In this document: positions 8,970 to 17,747 of the stretch, one piece after another
Position numbering within the stretch: the stretch's first letter is position 1
How the letters are laid out: the number at the start of each line of letters is the position of its first letter
Source: an uncultured Prolixibacteraceae bacterium
Lineage (GTDB): Bacteria > Bacteroidota > Bacteroidia > Bacteroidales > Prolixibacteraceae
Direction of reading: 5' to 3'
Assembly (NCBI GenBank): GCA_903834475.1
Contig: CAILJH010000062.1
Coordinates: forward strand, 1 to 64,000
Length of the DNA: 64,000 nucleotides
Translations under genes and position numbers: made by a program
The notes under the pieces: model-generated
Told to the model about the DNA's origin: nothing
The model's input: the letters and a program-made list of their open reading frames with translations, nothing else
The model's database searches: none

Positions 8970-10190
8970 ATGAAAATGGATAAATGTTCCTTTTGTGGGC
9001 GCGAGAAGAAAGAAGTTAGCTTGCTGATTGCCGGAATGGAAGGACATATTTGTGACAATTGTGTTGAACAGGCTCATGCCATTGTTGCTGAGGAATTCAA
9101 AAAAGAAGAAGGTTTTGATACCAAGGGAATCAAACTGATGAAACCTAAGGAAATTAAAAACTTTTTAGATCAGTATGTTATTGGTCAAAATCAGGCAAAA
9201 AAAATACTTTCTGTTGCTGTTTACAACCATTACAAAAGGCTTAACCAGCCAGTTTCAGCTGACGAAACAGAAATTGAAAAATCGAATATCATCATGGTTG
9301 GCGAAACCGGAACCGGGAAAACTCTTCTGGCCCGCACCATTGCCAAAATGTTACATGTTCCTTTTACCATTGTTGATGCAACCGTTTTAACTGAAGCCGG
9401 ATATGTAGGCGAGGACATCGAAAGTTTGCTTACCCGCCTGCTACAGGTGGCCGATTACAATGTGGAAGCTGCCGAACGAGGTATCGTTTTTATTGATGAA
9501 ATCGATAAAATTGCCCGCAAGGGAGATAATCCATCCATCACCCGCGATGTTTCCGGAGAAGGCGTTCAGCAAGGTCTGCTGAAGTTGCTTGAAGGAGCTA
9601 TTGTAAACGTTCCACCGCAGGGTGGTCGAAAACATCCGGAACAAAAAATGATTGCCATAAATACAAAAAACATTCTGTTCGTTTGTGGTGGTGCTTTCGA
9701 TGGTATCGAGAAAAAGATCGCTCACCGATTGAATACGAAAATTGTTGGATACGGAGCCCAGAAACAGGCTGACCATCTTGACCGGGAAAATATGCTTCAA
9801 TATATTGCGCCACAGGACCTGAAAGCTTTTGGTTTAATTCCTGAAATTATTGGCCGTATTCCGGTTCTGACTTACCTTGAACCACTTGACCGCAAGGCAC
9901 TTCGCAGTATTCTGACTGAACCCCGCAACTCGCTGATCAAACAGTATGTCAAGTTGTTCAATCTCGATGACATTGAATTGAGTTTTGATGAAGAAGCCTT
10001 GGAATTCATTGTTGATCAGGCAGTAGAGTTTAAGCTTGGCGCACGTGGTCTCCGGGCTATTTGCGAAAACATCATGGTAGATGCCATGTTTGAAACGCCT
10101 TCAGAAGATGTGAAGCACATGAAAATCAGTCTGGAATATGCTCAGGATAAGATTGACGGTGCGAGCGCTGTTCGTTTGAAAGCAAGCTAA
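8970..10190 (+). CDS. clpX: ATP-dependent Clp protease ATP-binding subunit ClpX
   Basis: 406 residues from the ATG at 8970; an in-frame TTG at 8964 is less likely. N-terminal zinc-binding domain with Cys6, Cys9, Cys28, Cys31 (CSFC...CDNC). AAA+ core with Walker A GETGTGKT, Walker [12 protein letters not shown], pore motif GYVGED, IGF-type ClpP-docking region and sensor-2 LGARGLR. ClpX unfolds substrates and feeds them to ClpP. It lies in the clpP-clpX operon, with a small acidic ORF 11 bp downstream. Confidence 0.97.
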   Translation: MKMDKCSFCGREKKEVSLLIAGMEGHICDNCVEQAHAIVAEEFKKEEGFDTKGIKLMKPKEIKNFLDQYVIGQNQAKKILSVAVYNHYKRLNQPVSADETEIEKSNIIMVGETGTGKTLLARTIAKMLHVPFTIVDATVLTEAGYVGEDIESLLTRLLQVADYNVEAAERGIVFIDEIDKIARKGDNPSITRDVSGEGVQQGLLKLLEGAIVNVPPQGGRKHPEQKMIAINTKNILFVCGGAFDGIEKKIAHRLNTKIVGYGAQKQADHLDRENMLQYIAPQDLKAFGLIPEIIGRIPVLTYLEPLDRKALRSILTEPRNSLIKQYVKLFNLDDIELSFDEEALEFIVDQAVEFKLGARGLRAICENIMVDAMFETPSEDVKHMKISLEYAQDKIDGASAVRLKAS

Positions 10191-10201
10191 TCTCCAATCT
10201 T

Positions 10202-10444
10202 ATGGAAGATGAATTACCATTTTTGAAAGGCGATTTTGTTCGCATTGATGGAATAAATGCCGTAGTCGTTGGAAATGAAGACGATGAAAATATTCCACAC
10301 GATCACATTGCCGTTTTTTTTGGTTCTGAAATGGCCAAACGTGAATCAGAAGGTGGCGAAGGAAATAGCAACCCGCTTGTTTGGATCGTACCAATCGATG
10401 TGTGCGAAGATGGTCTGGAACCTGAATACAGGGAAGACGATTGA
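10202..10444 (+). CDS. small acidic protein of unknown function downstream of clpX
   Basis: 80 residues, very acidic (many Asp/Glu), no signal peptide or membrane helix. The start lies 11 bp after clpX, same strand, so it is probably the third gene of the clpPX operon. A short beta-like stretch, DFVRIDGINAVVVG, and a hydrophobic segment, LVWIVPIDVC, are visible, but I recognise no family. The position suggests a role with or regulation by Clp, but this is only inference. A 12-bp hairpin follows. Confidence 0.65.
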   Translation: MEDELPFLKGDFVRIDGINAVVVGNEDDENIPHDHIAVFFGSEMAKRESEGGEGNSNPLVWIVPIDVCEDGLEPEYREDD

Positions 10445-10451
10445 TTTTTCT

Positions 10452-10485
10452 TGGATTCCATCTCTTTTAAAAAAGATGGAATCCA
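10452..10485. terminator. hairpin between the converging clpX operon and rmuC
   Basis: TGGATTCCATCT (10452-10463) pairs perfectly with AGATGGAATCCA (10474-10485). No strong T-run follows on either strand, so terminator strength is uncertain. Confidence 0.5.
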
Positions 10486-10504
10486 TAGTATATCGAAATT
10501 ATCT

Positions 10505-11851
10505 TTAGTCGATCAATTTGTCCGGAGGCAATTCCTTTGTTGTTTTAGCTCCAAGTTTCTTAATCGTTTCGGCGCGTTTCACCAGATTTCCGCTACCCAT
10601 ATATAGTTTATTCGAAGCCAGATCATAGGTCTTCCGTGTACTTTCAAGGCTTTTCCCGATTGATTCCATGTCTTCAATAAAAGCAACAAATTTGTCGTAT
10701 AATGCGCCGCTTTGACGCGCAATTTCCAAGGCATTGCGTGTTTGGTTTTCCTGCTGCCAGATCGACGCTATTGTCCGCAGAGTCGCCAATAAGGTTGATG
10801 GACTTACGATCACGACTTTGCTGTCCCATGCATACGAAAATAAATCCTGATCTTCCTGGACTGCAATACTGAACGACGATTCAATCGGAATGAACAGCAA
10901 CACAAAATCAGGGCTGTTGAAACCCTGCGAATGCTGATAATGCTTTTCGCTCAAAATTTTAATATGGCTTCTGACACTCAGTAAATGCTCTTTTACAAAT
11001 GCGGCTCTGAGTTGCTCATTATCCGAATTCACCAAACGTTCATAAGCCACCAGCGAAACTTTCGAATCGATTACGATGTGTTTCTGATCGGGTAAATGAA
11101 TCACAATATCGGGCTGATAGCGCTGTCCATTTTCTGAAAGAACACTTTCCTGTTTCCGGTACTCACGTCCTTCAGTCAGTCCCGACCGTTCCAGAATCCG
11201 CTCCAGAATCATCTCGCCCCAATTGCCCTGCTTTTTGACGTCGCCTTTCAGCGCTTTAGTCAGGTTGTTCGCTTCATCGCTTATTTTTAGATTCAGGTCA
11301 TGCAGCTTTTTTAGTTCGGCTTTCAGGTCAGTCTGATCTTTCAGTCCCTTTTCATAGGTGTCTTCCACCTTTTTTTCAAATACCTGGATCTTCTCTTTGA
11401 GCGGTGAAAGCAATTCGGTGATATTTTTTTGATTGGCCACCGAAAAATCTACTGTGTTTTGCTTCAGAATTTTGGTAGCAATATTTTCAAATTCGGTGGT
11501 GAATTTTTGCTGAAGGCCTTCCATTTCCTTTTTCTGCGATTCCAGTTTCTCCTGAAAGTTTCTGAAATCGGCTTCATCCCTTGCCAGTTGCTGGCTTTGA
11601 TTTCCATTTTCAGACCGAAGCTGTTGAATTTGCTGAAGTAATTCTTCCTTTTCTTTCTGTAAAGTTTGGTTTCGGTCTTCAAATAATGATTTTCCTTTTT
11701 CCAGTTCAAATTTCTGCTGAATCAGGATTTGTTCTCCTGAACGTTGTTCCTGTTCAAATTCAGCACGTTGTTTTTGTAGCTTCATTCTCAGAAAAATGAA
11801 TGAAAGTAGCACTCCGAAGCAGGTTCCGGCTAAAATCAGTAGAATTTCCAT
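10505..11851 (-). CDS. rmuC: DNA recombination protein RmuC homologue
   Basis: 448 residues from the Met that begins MEILLILAGTCFGVLL; a longer frame to 11908 adds 19 residues unlike the family. One N-terminal membrane anchor (~2-22), then a long coiled coil (~25-180) rich in Gln, Glu and Lys, then the RmuC nuclease-like core (GNWGEMILERILERSGL, DIVIHLPDQKHIVIDSKVSL). RmuC limits inversions between repeats; biochemical role is poorly known. Monocistronic. Confidence 0.92.
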   Translation of the reverse strand: MEILLILAGTCFGVLLSFIFLRMKLQKQRAEFEQEQRSGEQILIQQKFELEKGKSLFEDRNQTLQKEKEELLQQIQQLRSENGNQSQQLARDEADFRNFQEKLESQKKEMEGLQQKFTTEFENIATKILKQNTVDFSVANQKNITELLSPLKEKIQVFEKKVEDTYEKGLKDQTDLKAELKKLHDLNLKISDEANNLTKALKGDVKKQGNWGEMILERILERSGLTEGREYRKQESVLSENGQRYQPDIVIHLPDQKHIVIDSKVSLVAYERLVNSDNEQLRAAFVKEHLLSVRSHIKILSEKHYQHSQGFNSPDFVLLFIPIESSFSIAVQEDQDLFSYAWDSKVVIVSPSTLLATLRTIASIWQQENQTRNALEIARQSGALYDKFVAFIEDMESIGKSLESTRKTYDLASNKLYMGSGNLVKRAETIKKLGAKTTKELPPDKLID

Positions 11852-11950
11852 GATGTAAATTTTGACTAAAAATAGAGAAAAAGTGCCAGAAAGACACCAG
11901 ATCACCAAGTTTACCTGTAGATTTTGGAGTTGTGTTGATGATTTTATATT

Positions 11951-11979
11951 CTTAGTGCCTTAGAGCCTTTGTGGCAAGG
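11951..11979. repeat. short periodic intergenic repeat (CTTAGTGC type)
   Basis: The gap between rmuC and ung contains CTTAGTGCCTTAGAGCCTTT then GTGGCAAGG, which reads as about three diverged ~8-bp units. It is non-coding. From memory, similar tandem text occurs dispersed in many Bacteroidota genomes; no second copy is in this window. Confidence 0.4.
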
Positions 11980-12063
11980 AAATAGTTTTGGTTATTTTGT
12001 AGTATTATTGAATGTCTCGGTAATTTTTGGCTACTTTGTTTTATCAATTGAATCAAAATATCT

Positions 12064-12726
12064 ATGGATGTAAAGATCGAAGAAAGCTGGAAGAAGCAGC
12101 TTCAGGAAGAGTTTGAAAAACCGTATTTTCAAGAACTGACTGAATTTGTCCGGTCAGAATATGCAACGCAAACCATTTATCCTCCGGCTAAATTAATTTT
12201 CAATGCCTTTGAACAATGTCCTTTCGATCGCGTGAAAGTCGTCATATTAGGACAAGATCCTTATCATGGCCCGGGTCAGGCACATGGACTTTGTTTCTCG
12301 GTGAACGATGGTGTTGATTTCCCTCCCAGTTTGCGGAATATTTTCAAAGAAATTCATTCCGATACCGGTGCCCCAATTCCATCCAGTGGAAACTTAGAAA
12401 GGTGGGCAAAGCAAGGCGTTTTGTTATTAAATGCTACCCTGACTGTTCGTGCACAGCAGGCTGGTTCGCATCAGAAAATGGGATGGGAGAAGTTCACAGA
12501 TCAGGTCATACGAATTGTTGCTGACGAATTAGATCATGTGGTATTTATACTTTGGGGAAATTACGCCATTAGCAAGGGCGAATTCATCAATCAGCAAAAG
12601 CATTTGGTTCTGAAATCGGTTCACCCATCGCCATTATCGGCAAGCCGTGGATTTTTCGGAAACAAACAATTTTCGGCAACCAATAAGTATTTGCTTGAAC
12701 ACGGAAAAGAACCGATAATCTGGTAA
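12064..12726 (+). CDS. ung: uracil-DNA glycosylase, family 1
   Basis: 220 residues. The water-activating loop GQDPYHGPGQAHGLCFSV carries catalytic Asp65 and His68; the DNA-intercalation loop HPSPLSASRGFFG (187-199) is intact, with His187. It removes uracil from DNA in base-excision repair. Length and both motifs match E. coli Ung closely. Own transcription unit, or read through into the sugar-binding lipoprotein gene 88 bp downstream. Confidence 0.97.
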   Translation: MDVKIEESWKKQLQEEFEKPYFQELTEFVRSEYATQTIYPPAKLIFNAFEQCPFDRVKVVILGQDPYHGPGQAHGLCFSVNDGVDFPPSLRNIFKEIHSDTGAPIPSSGNLERWAKQGVLLLNATLTVRAQQAGSHQKMGWEKFTDQVIRIVADELDHVVFILWGNYAISKGEFINQQKHLVLKSVHPSPLSASRGFFGNKQFSATNKYLLEHGKEPIIW

Positions 12727-12814
12727 AATGGCTGGAATTTATTTATTCTTTCAGAATTCATCGCTTCTAAAAAACACTTTATTCATTCCAATTAATATTC
12801 AAAAAACACTGACT

Positions 12815-13819
12815 ATGAAGAGCTCAAACCTTCTTTTTATCCTGATGTTGTTGTTCAGTCTGAATTTCATGACCGGATGTAAACCGAAATCACCAAAAAT
12901 TGGAATACTGCTGCACAGCTACGAAAACGAGCGCTGGATCAAAGATAAAAATTACCTTGTTGAGGAACTGACGCGACAGGGGGCCAAGGTTATGCTTGAA
13001 GTCGCTGATAACGATCAGGATAAACAAATTGAACAGGCCAGATCATTGATAGAAAACGGGGCACAGGTGTTGATTGTTGTTCCGATTAACCAGGATGCGG
13101 CGGCCAGGATCGTTGAAATGGCTCATGAGTCAGGAGTAAAAGTGATCGCATATGACCGGTTGATAAATGGCTGCAAACTCGATTATTATGTGTCAGCAAA
13201 CAGCACGGAGATTGGGTCTCTTCAGGCTTCGTACCTGATTTCATTGAAGCCAAAAGGCAAATATGCACTTATTTGCGGTTCGAAATACGACAACAATTCT
13301 ATGCGGCTTTTTTTAGGACAGATGCATGTTCTGCAACCTAATATGGAGAAAGGTGATATTCAGCTTGTCTACAGCGAATTTACCGAAAACTGGACTTCCA
13401 CAGAAGGAAGCTTGCATGCCAACCGTATTCTTGATCAGAATCCTGATACAATTGATGCGATAATCTGTGGAAACGATGCTATGGCAGATGGTGTGCTGGC
13501 AGTATTGAAAGAGCGGGGACTGGAAGGTAAAGTATTGGTGGCCGGTCAGGATGCCGAACTGGATAATGTAAAAGCAATTATTAGCGGCGCGCAAACTTGT
13601 ACCATCCTGAAACCGCTCAGGGAAATGGCTGAGGCAACGGCAGGATTGGCGGTTTCGCTGGCTCTTGAAAAGTCATTGGATATGAAATTCACATTGGAAA
13701 GTAATGGAAAATCTTTGGTTAAATCCATTCTGATCAAATCTATTGTAGTTAATAAAAACAATATTGAAAGTACGATTATTGCATCCGGATACCACTCTGC
13801 TGCTGATTTGAGCAAGTGA
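12815..13819 (+). CDS. substrate-binding lipoprotein, D-xylose/ribose-binding (XylF-like) family
   Basis: 334 residues from the ATG at 12815; an upstream frame to 12728 would place 29 residues before the signal sequence. Lipobox FMTGC with Cys22, then a periplasmic-binding-protein type 1 fold: KIGILLHSYENERW, ALICGSKYDNNS, IDAIICGNDAMADGVL, VLVAGQDAEL. These patterns resemble the XylF branch. No permease or ATPase gene is adjacent, so it may be a sensor or serve a distant transporter. Ends 9 bp before the converging universal stress gene. Confidence 0.82.
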   Translation: MKSSNLLFILMLLFSLNFMTGCKPKSPKIGILLHSYENERWIKDKNYLVEELTRQGAKVMLEVADNDQDKQIEQARSLIENGAQVLIVVPINQDAAARIVEMAHESGVKVIAYDRLINGCKLDYYVSANSTEIGSLQASYLISLKPKGKYALICGSKYDNNSMRLFLGQMHVLQPNMEKGDIQLVYSEFTENWTSTEGSLHANRILDQNPDTIDAIICGNDAMADGVLAVLKERGLEGKVLVAGQDAELDNVKAIISGAQTCTILKPLREMAEATAGLAVSLALEKSLDMKFTLESNGKSLVKSILIKSIVVNKNNIESTIIASGYHSAADLSK

Positions 13820-13828
13820 AAAAATGTT

Positions 13829-14638
13829 TTAGTCGCACAAAATACAAGTGTCTCTTAGCGGGTTGATAATCAGAATAGGAAGATTGCCTGCTTTCCGGAT
13901 AATCTTTTCTTCGGGAAGTCCGATAATAAAATCGATCAAAGAAATGTTGGTGCTGCCAGCGAAAACCATCACATCACCATTCCATTCTGCTGCATTGATC
14001 AGGGTTTCATCGAAGATTCCCCAACTGTTGGATTTCCCCGCTATCAATTGACAGCTAACATTCAGACTGGCAAGGAACTTCCGGATAAAAACCAGGTTCT
14101 GGTTCAGTTTGCCCAATTCTTCATTATTCGTTTCTTTCGCATAAACTACATGGATGTTTGCCTTATTAAACCGTCCCAGATACGAAGCCCACAAGGCATT
14201 TTCTTTCGATGCTTTCCGGTAATCCAGCGGAACCAATACATTTTTATACTGAAGATATTCCGGTGAACTTCCATTCACAAACAGAAATCCAATATTGCTT
14301 TCACGAAAAGCTTTCAACCCGAATTTAATATCGGCCTGATGCAATACAACCAAAACAGCATCGTACTCGTCAGCCAGTTTGAACATGTTATCGCGTAGTG
14401 AACCTTGAAGCAGCAGACTGGATATCTGCATTTCGGGAAGATTGGATTTGAGGCTTTGCGATGTTCGGATCATTTTATCCTGAACCTGTTTTTTTTGAGT
14501 TTTATCTTTCCAGGTAGCGATCAAACAAAGTTCTTTTTTCAGAATATCAGCCATTCGTACCCCGTGAACAATGACTTCTTTCATTCGTTCCGAGAAATCA
14601 CAAACTACGATCACTTTTTGAGCTGAAATATTCGACAT
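13829..14638 (-). CDS. universal stress protein (UspA-like, two tandem domains)
   Basis: 269 residues. Residues ~1-130 and ~135-269 each have the Rossmann-like UspA layout (KVIVVCDFSE, NVLVPLDYRKASKENALWA). The first domain is degenerate. The second retains an acidic residue after the first strand, but the ATP motif GxxGx9GS is not clearly present, so nucleotide binding is doubtful. C-terminal DTCILCD has two cysteines four residues from the end. Divergent from the acyl-CoA synthetase gene. Confidence 0.8.
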   Translation of the reverse strand: MSNISAQKVIVVCDFSERMKEVIVHGVRMADILKKELCLIATWKDKTQKKQVQDKMIRTSQSLKSNLPEMQISSLLLQGSLRDNMFKLADEYDAVLVVLHQADIKFGLKAFRESNIGFLFVNGSSPEYLQYKNVLVPLDYRKASKENALWASYLGRFNKANIHVVYAKETNNEELGKLNQNLVFIRKFLASLNVSCQLIAGKSNSWGIFDETLINAAEWNGDVMVFAGSTNISLIDFIIGLPEEKIIRKAGNLPILIINPLRDTCILCD

Positions 14639-14664
14639 TTATTTGCTTGTTTGAACTCCTTGTA

Positions 14665-14672
14665 CAAACATA
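14665..14672 (-). promoter_or_regulatory. candidate promoter of the universal stress gene (TATGTTTG)
   Basis: CAAACATA on the plus strand reads TATGTTTG on the minus strand, 26 bp before the start. No clear -33 TTG. Confidence 0.35.
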
Positions 14673-14742
14673 ATGGATTTTTGTGAATGGCAGCACGATA
14701 GAAAGACGGTTAAAAGTCAGTTCAGGCGGGAAATCCTTTTTG

Positions 14743-14750
14743 TAACTTTG
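14743..14750 (+). promoter_or_regulatory. candidate promoter of the acyl-CoA synthetase gene (TAACTTTG)
   Basis: TAnnTTTG match 21 bp before the start codon; -33 element not obvious. Confidence 0.4.
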
Positions 14751-14771
14751 CCTGGTCAATAAATACAGAAA

Positions 14772-16832
14772 ATGATAACGAAACAATTAATTGCTCCTAA
14801 AAGTATTGTGGTTGTAGGTGCTTCAAACAATATTTCGAAGCCGGGAGGAAAGCTTCTTAAAAACCTGATCGATAACAATTATAAAGGCGAATTGTGGGTC
14901 GTCAATCCAGGTTCTGAAAATATTCAGGGCATTAAATCATTTGCTTCGGTTAACGATTTGCCAGCTGTTGAAATGGCTGTTCTGGCTATTCCTGCAGCGG
15001 CCTGTGTTGAGGCTGTTGAAGTTTTGGCAACTCAAAAAGGGGTGAAAGGATTTATCATTATTTCCGCCGGGTTTAGTGAAGAAAGTGAAGAGGGCCGAAT
15101 ATTGGAACAGCAGATTGTCAAAATAATAGATGAGAATAATGGCAGCCTGATTGGTCCCAACTGCATTGGAATAATCACCTATGCGCACACCAGCGTATTT
15201 ACCACACCGATACCAAAACTGGTTCAGATGAGTTGTGATCTCATTTCGAGTTCCGGAGCTACTGCCGTTTTTATTATGGAATCAGGAATACCCAAAGGAT
15301 TGCATTTTGCAAGTGTATTTTCGGTCGGCAATTCAGCACAAAATGGAGTCGAAGAAGTTCTTGAATTCATGGATGAGGTCTTTAATCCGGAAACCAGCAC
15401 CAGGGTGAAATTGCTTTATATTGAAAGTATAAAAGATCCTGACAAATTATTGAAACATGCTTCATCGCTCATCCGGAAAGGATGCAAAATCGCAGCCATC
15501 AAAGCCGGAAGCAGTCAGGCCGGAAGCAGGGCGGCAGCTTCGCATACCGGTGCAATGGCCAATTCAGATCTGGCTGTTGAAGCCTTGTTTCGTAAAGCCG
15601 GAATTGTGCGTTGTTATGGCCGTGAAGAATTGACCACTGTTGCCAATATTTTTCATTGTAAACCAATGAGAGGTAAACGACTGGCAATAATTACTCATGC
15701 CGGTGGACCTGCAGTCATGTTGACTGACGCTCTTGAAAACGGAGGACTGCGCATTCCGGTCATCAAAGATTCGGAAGCTAAACAAAAGTTGAAAAGCAGA
15801 CTTTTTCCAGGTTCTTCGGTCGAGAATCCAATCGATTTTCTGGCCACCGGAAATGCAGAACAGCTTGCTGCAATAATAGACGCCTGTGAACATGAATTTG
15901 ATGATATTGATGGAATGGCTGTAATTTTTGGAAGTCCGGGTTTGTCTCCGGTCCGGGATGTATATCAGGTTCTCAACCAAAAAATGCAAACCTGTAAAAA
16001 ACCGATTTTTCCGATTTTGCCTTCGGTCATCAATGTGAAAGAAGATGTAGCTTATTTTATTTCACAAGGCAATGTGTATTTTCCCGACGAGGTTTTACTG
16101 GGGAAAGCGCTAACCAGCATTCTGAAAACTCCAAGACCTACCGAAGAAAAAATATTTCTCGATCATGTTGATGTCCCGGAAATTCGCCGGATCATTGACC
16201 GGGCAGTGGATGGATTCCAGTCTCCGGATACAATTCATCAACTATTTGCAGCTACCGGAATACCAATGGTGCATGAAAATACGGTTACCACAGTGGAGTC
16301 GGCTGTTGAAGCTGCCCAAAAAATTGGTTTTCCATTGGTTATGAAAGTTATAGGACCCATTCACAAGACCGAAGTTCATGGTATTGTTCTGAATGTACTG
16401 GATATTGAAACAGTTCGTCGCGAATTCAAGCGGTTAATCAAAATCAAAGACACCACGGCTGTGTTGATAGCTGAGATGGCTTCGGGAATAGAATTGTTTT
16501 TAGGTGCCAAGTATGAAGACCCGTTTGGACATGTTATTTTATGCGGCATGGGTGGTATTTTTGTGGAAGTGCTGAAAGATGTGACTTCAGGTCTTGCGCC
16601 ACTGACCATGTGCGAAGCTGCTTCTATGATAAAGAATCTTCGATCGTATCAGATTATCAAAGGTTACCGTGGAAAAAATGGCGTAAACGAACGAAAGTTC
16701 GCTGAAATCATGGTTCGGCTCTCAACATTGCTGCGTTTTGCAACTGAAATCAAGGAATTGGACATTAATCCAATTTTAGGTGATGGTGATCATTTGGTTG
16801 TCGTTGATGCCCGGATCAGGATAGAGAAGTAG
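14772..16832 (+). CDS. ADP-forming acetyl/acyl-CoA synthetase, fused alpha-beta
   Basis: 686 residues. The N-terminal CoA-binding domain (SIVVVGASNNISKPGGKLL) and succinyl-CoA ligase-like domains carry the phosphohistidine site at His258 (AAASHTGAMANSD). The C-terminal ATP-grasp beta domain runs from ~490 to the end (GFPLVMKVIGPIHKTEVHG ... LDINPIL). It converts acyl-CoA + ADP + Pi to free acid + ATP + CoA, conserving energy in fermentation. No GNAT domain, so it is not a Pat-type acetyltransferase. With PaaK and the 2-oxoacid:ferredoxin oxidoreductase nearby, the substrate may be acetyl-, branched-chain or aryl-acetyl-CoA; specificity cannot be read from sequence. Confidence 0.88.
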   Translation: MITKQLIAPKSIVVVGASNNISKPGGKLLKNLIDNNYKGELWVVNPGSENIQGIKSFASVNDLPAVEMAVLAIPAAACVEAVEVLATQKGVKGFIIISAGFSEESEEGRILEQQIVKIIDENNGSLIGPNCIGIITYAHTSVFTTPIPKLVQMSCDLISSSGATAVFIMESGIPKGLHFASVFSVGNSAQNGVEEVLEFMDEVFNPETSTRVKLLYIESIKDPDKLLKHASSLIRKGCKIAAIKAGSSQAGSRAAASHTGAMANSDLAVEALFRKAGIVRCYGREELTTVANIFHCKPMRGKRLAIITHAGGPAVMLTDALENGGLRIPVIKDSEAKQKLKSRLFPGSSVENPIDFLATGNAEQLAAIIDACEHEFDDIDGMAVIFGSPGLSPVRDVYQVLNQKMQTCKKPIFPILPSVINVKEDVAYFISQGNVYFPDEVLLGKALTSILKTPRPTEEKIFLDHVDVPEIRRIIDRAVDGFQSPDTIHQLFAATGIPMVHENTVTTVESAVEAAQKIGFPLVMKVIGPIHKTEVHGIVLNVLDIETVRREFKRLIKIKDTTAVLIAEMASGIELFLGAKYEDPFGHVILCGMGGIFVEVLKDVTSGLAPLTMCEAASMIKNLRSYQIIKGYRGKNGVNERKFAEIMVRLSTLLRFATEIKELDINPILGDGDHLVVVDARIRIEK

Positions 16833-16833
16833 A

Positions 16834-16863
16834 GCCTCACCTAACCTCTATGAAGGGAGGGGC
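16834..16863. repeat. degenerate CCTCACCYYAACC-type intergenic repeat
   Basis: AGCCTCACCTAACCTCTATG then AAGGGAGGGG, right after the acyl-CoA synthetase stop. It resembles the edges of the composite repeat at 2341-2481. Confidence 0.4.
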
Positions 16864-16876
16864 TATTACAAAAAAG

Positions 16877-16919
16877 AAGGCTAATAAACATTGGTGAAAC
16901 ACCTTTATTTATTAGCCTT
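16877..16919. terminator. bidirectional terminator between acyl-CoA synthetase and the RRM gene
   Basis: AAGGCTAATAAA (16877-16888) pairs perfectly with TTTATTAGCCTT (16908-16919); the loop holds a GGTG/CACC mini-stem. On the minus strand it is followed by CTTTTTTG, so it mainly ends the RRM gene; it also lies downstream of the plus-strand gene. Confidence 0.75.
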
Positions 16920-16983
16920 TATGTAGTTATAGAAATTGGTAAGCTAATTTCTATATAAATAGCACATTAAAATCAGCGAATGT

Positions 16984-17469
16984 CTAATATTCAGATCTTC
17001 TGTTGCCGCCAGCACTTCCACCTTTGTTGAAGCCACCGCCTGAGCCACCTTTGTTGAAGCCACCGCCTGAGCCGCCTGAGCTGCCACCACGGAAACCACC
17101 GCCGCCGCCGCCGCCAGAGTTGCCTCCACGGAAACCGCCACCGCCGCCACCTGAATTACCTCCACGGAAACCTCCGCCAGAGTTGCCACCACGGAAACCA
17201 CCACCACCACCTGGGCGACTTCCTTCTTTTTTCTCTTCAGCTTTATTTACAACAATTGTCCGGCCTTCAATTTCAGCGTTATTCAATTCTTCAATTGCTT
17301 TTTTAGCTTCTTCGTCATTCGTCATTTCAACAAAACCAAAGCCTTTAGATCTACCAGTAGCCCGGTCTGTAATAATTTTTACGGATGTTACTTCTCCGTA
17401 TTCTTCAAAAATTTCCTGTAATTCGCTTTCCTCAATTTTAAAGGGAAGGCTTCCAACAAAAATGTTCAT
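16984..17469 (-). CDS. RRM-type RNA-binding protein with glycine-rich tail
   Basis: 161 residues from the Met of MNIFVGSLPF; a longer frame to 17505 adds 12 unlikely residues. One RNA recognition motif: RNP2 IFVGSL near 3-8 and RNP1 KGFGFVEM near 42-49. The tail from ~85 consists of FRGG-N/S-SGGG repeats and two FNKGGSGGG units, ending RRSEY. Such proteins are abundant in Bacteroidota and plant-like in architecture; they probably bind mRNA as chaperones. The tail DNA is itself repetitive, a likely site of length variation. Confidence 0.92.
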   Translation of the reverse strand: MNIFVGSLPFKIEESELQEIFEEYGEVTSVKIITDRATGRSKGFGFVEMTNDEEAKKAIEELNNAEIEGRTIVVNKAEEKKEGSRPGGGGGFRGGNSGGGFRGGNSGGGGGGFRGGNSGGGGGGGFRGGSSGGSGGGFNKGGSGGGFNKGGSAGGNRRSEY

Positions 17470-17502
17470 AAATAACTGTTTAAATAATGGATAAATGTGC
17501 AC

Positions 17503-17510
17503 CAAAAGTA
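17503..17510 (-). promoter_or_regulatory. candidate promoter of the RRM gene (TACTTTTG)
   Basis: CAAAAGTA on the plus strand; 33 bp before the chosen start on the minus strand, leaving a leader of about 25-30 nt. Confidence 0.45.
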
Positions 17511-17691
17511 GTTATATTTTGATTCAAAACACGTTTGAAAGAATAAATTATTTGCAGATTCCAAAAATTGAGTATTTTTTAGTTCCCTATTGCCTAAATA
17601 TTTACCAAGGTGAATAGGTTTTTCAGAGAAACCTGCTTGTCGCAGTAAAAAATTATATTTTACAGAGAATCAAAAATTTGGCAATTTTCTG

Positions 17692-17722
17692 TTGACACTG
17701 ATCCCCAAATCGTGTACTTTTG
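17692..17722 (+). promoter_or_regulatory. paaK promoter
   Basis: TTG (17692-17694), 20-bp spacer, TACTTTTG (17715-17722), 25 bp before the start. Full match to the consensus. Confidence 0.6.
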
Positions 17723-17747
17723 AGTATTACTATCAATTGAATACAGA

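Noticed and set aside
17003-17494. Long plus-strand proline-rich ORF
   Set aside because: It is the antisense shadow of the glycine-rich RRM gene; Gly codons read backwards as Pro.
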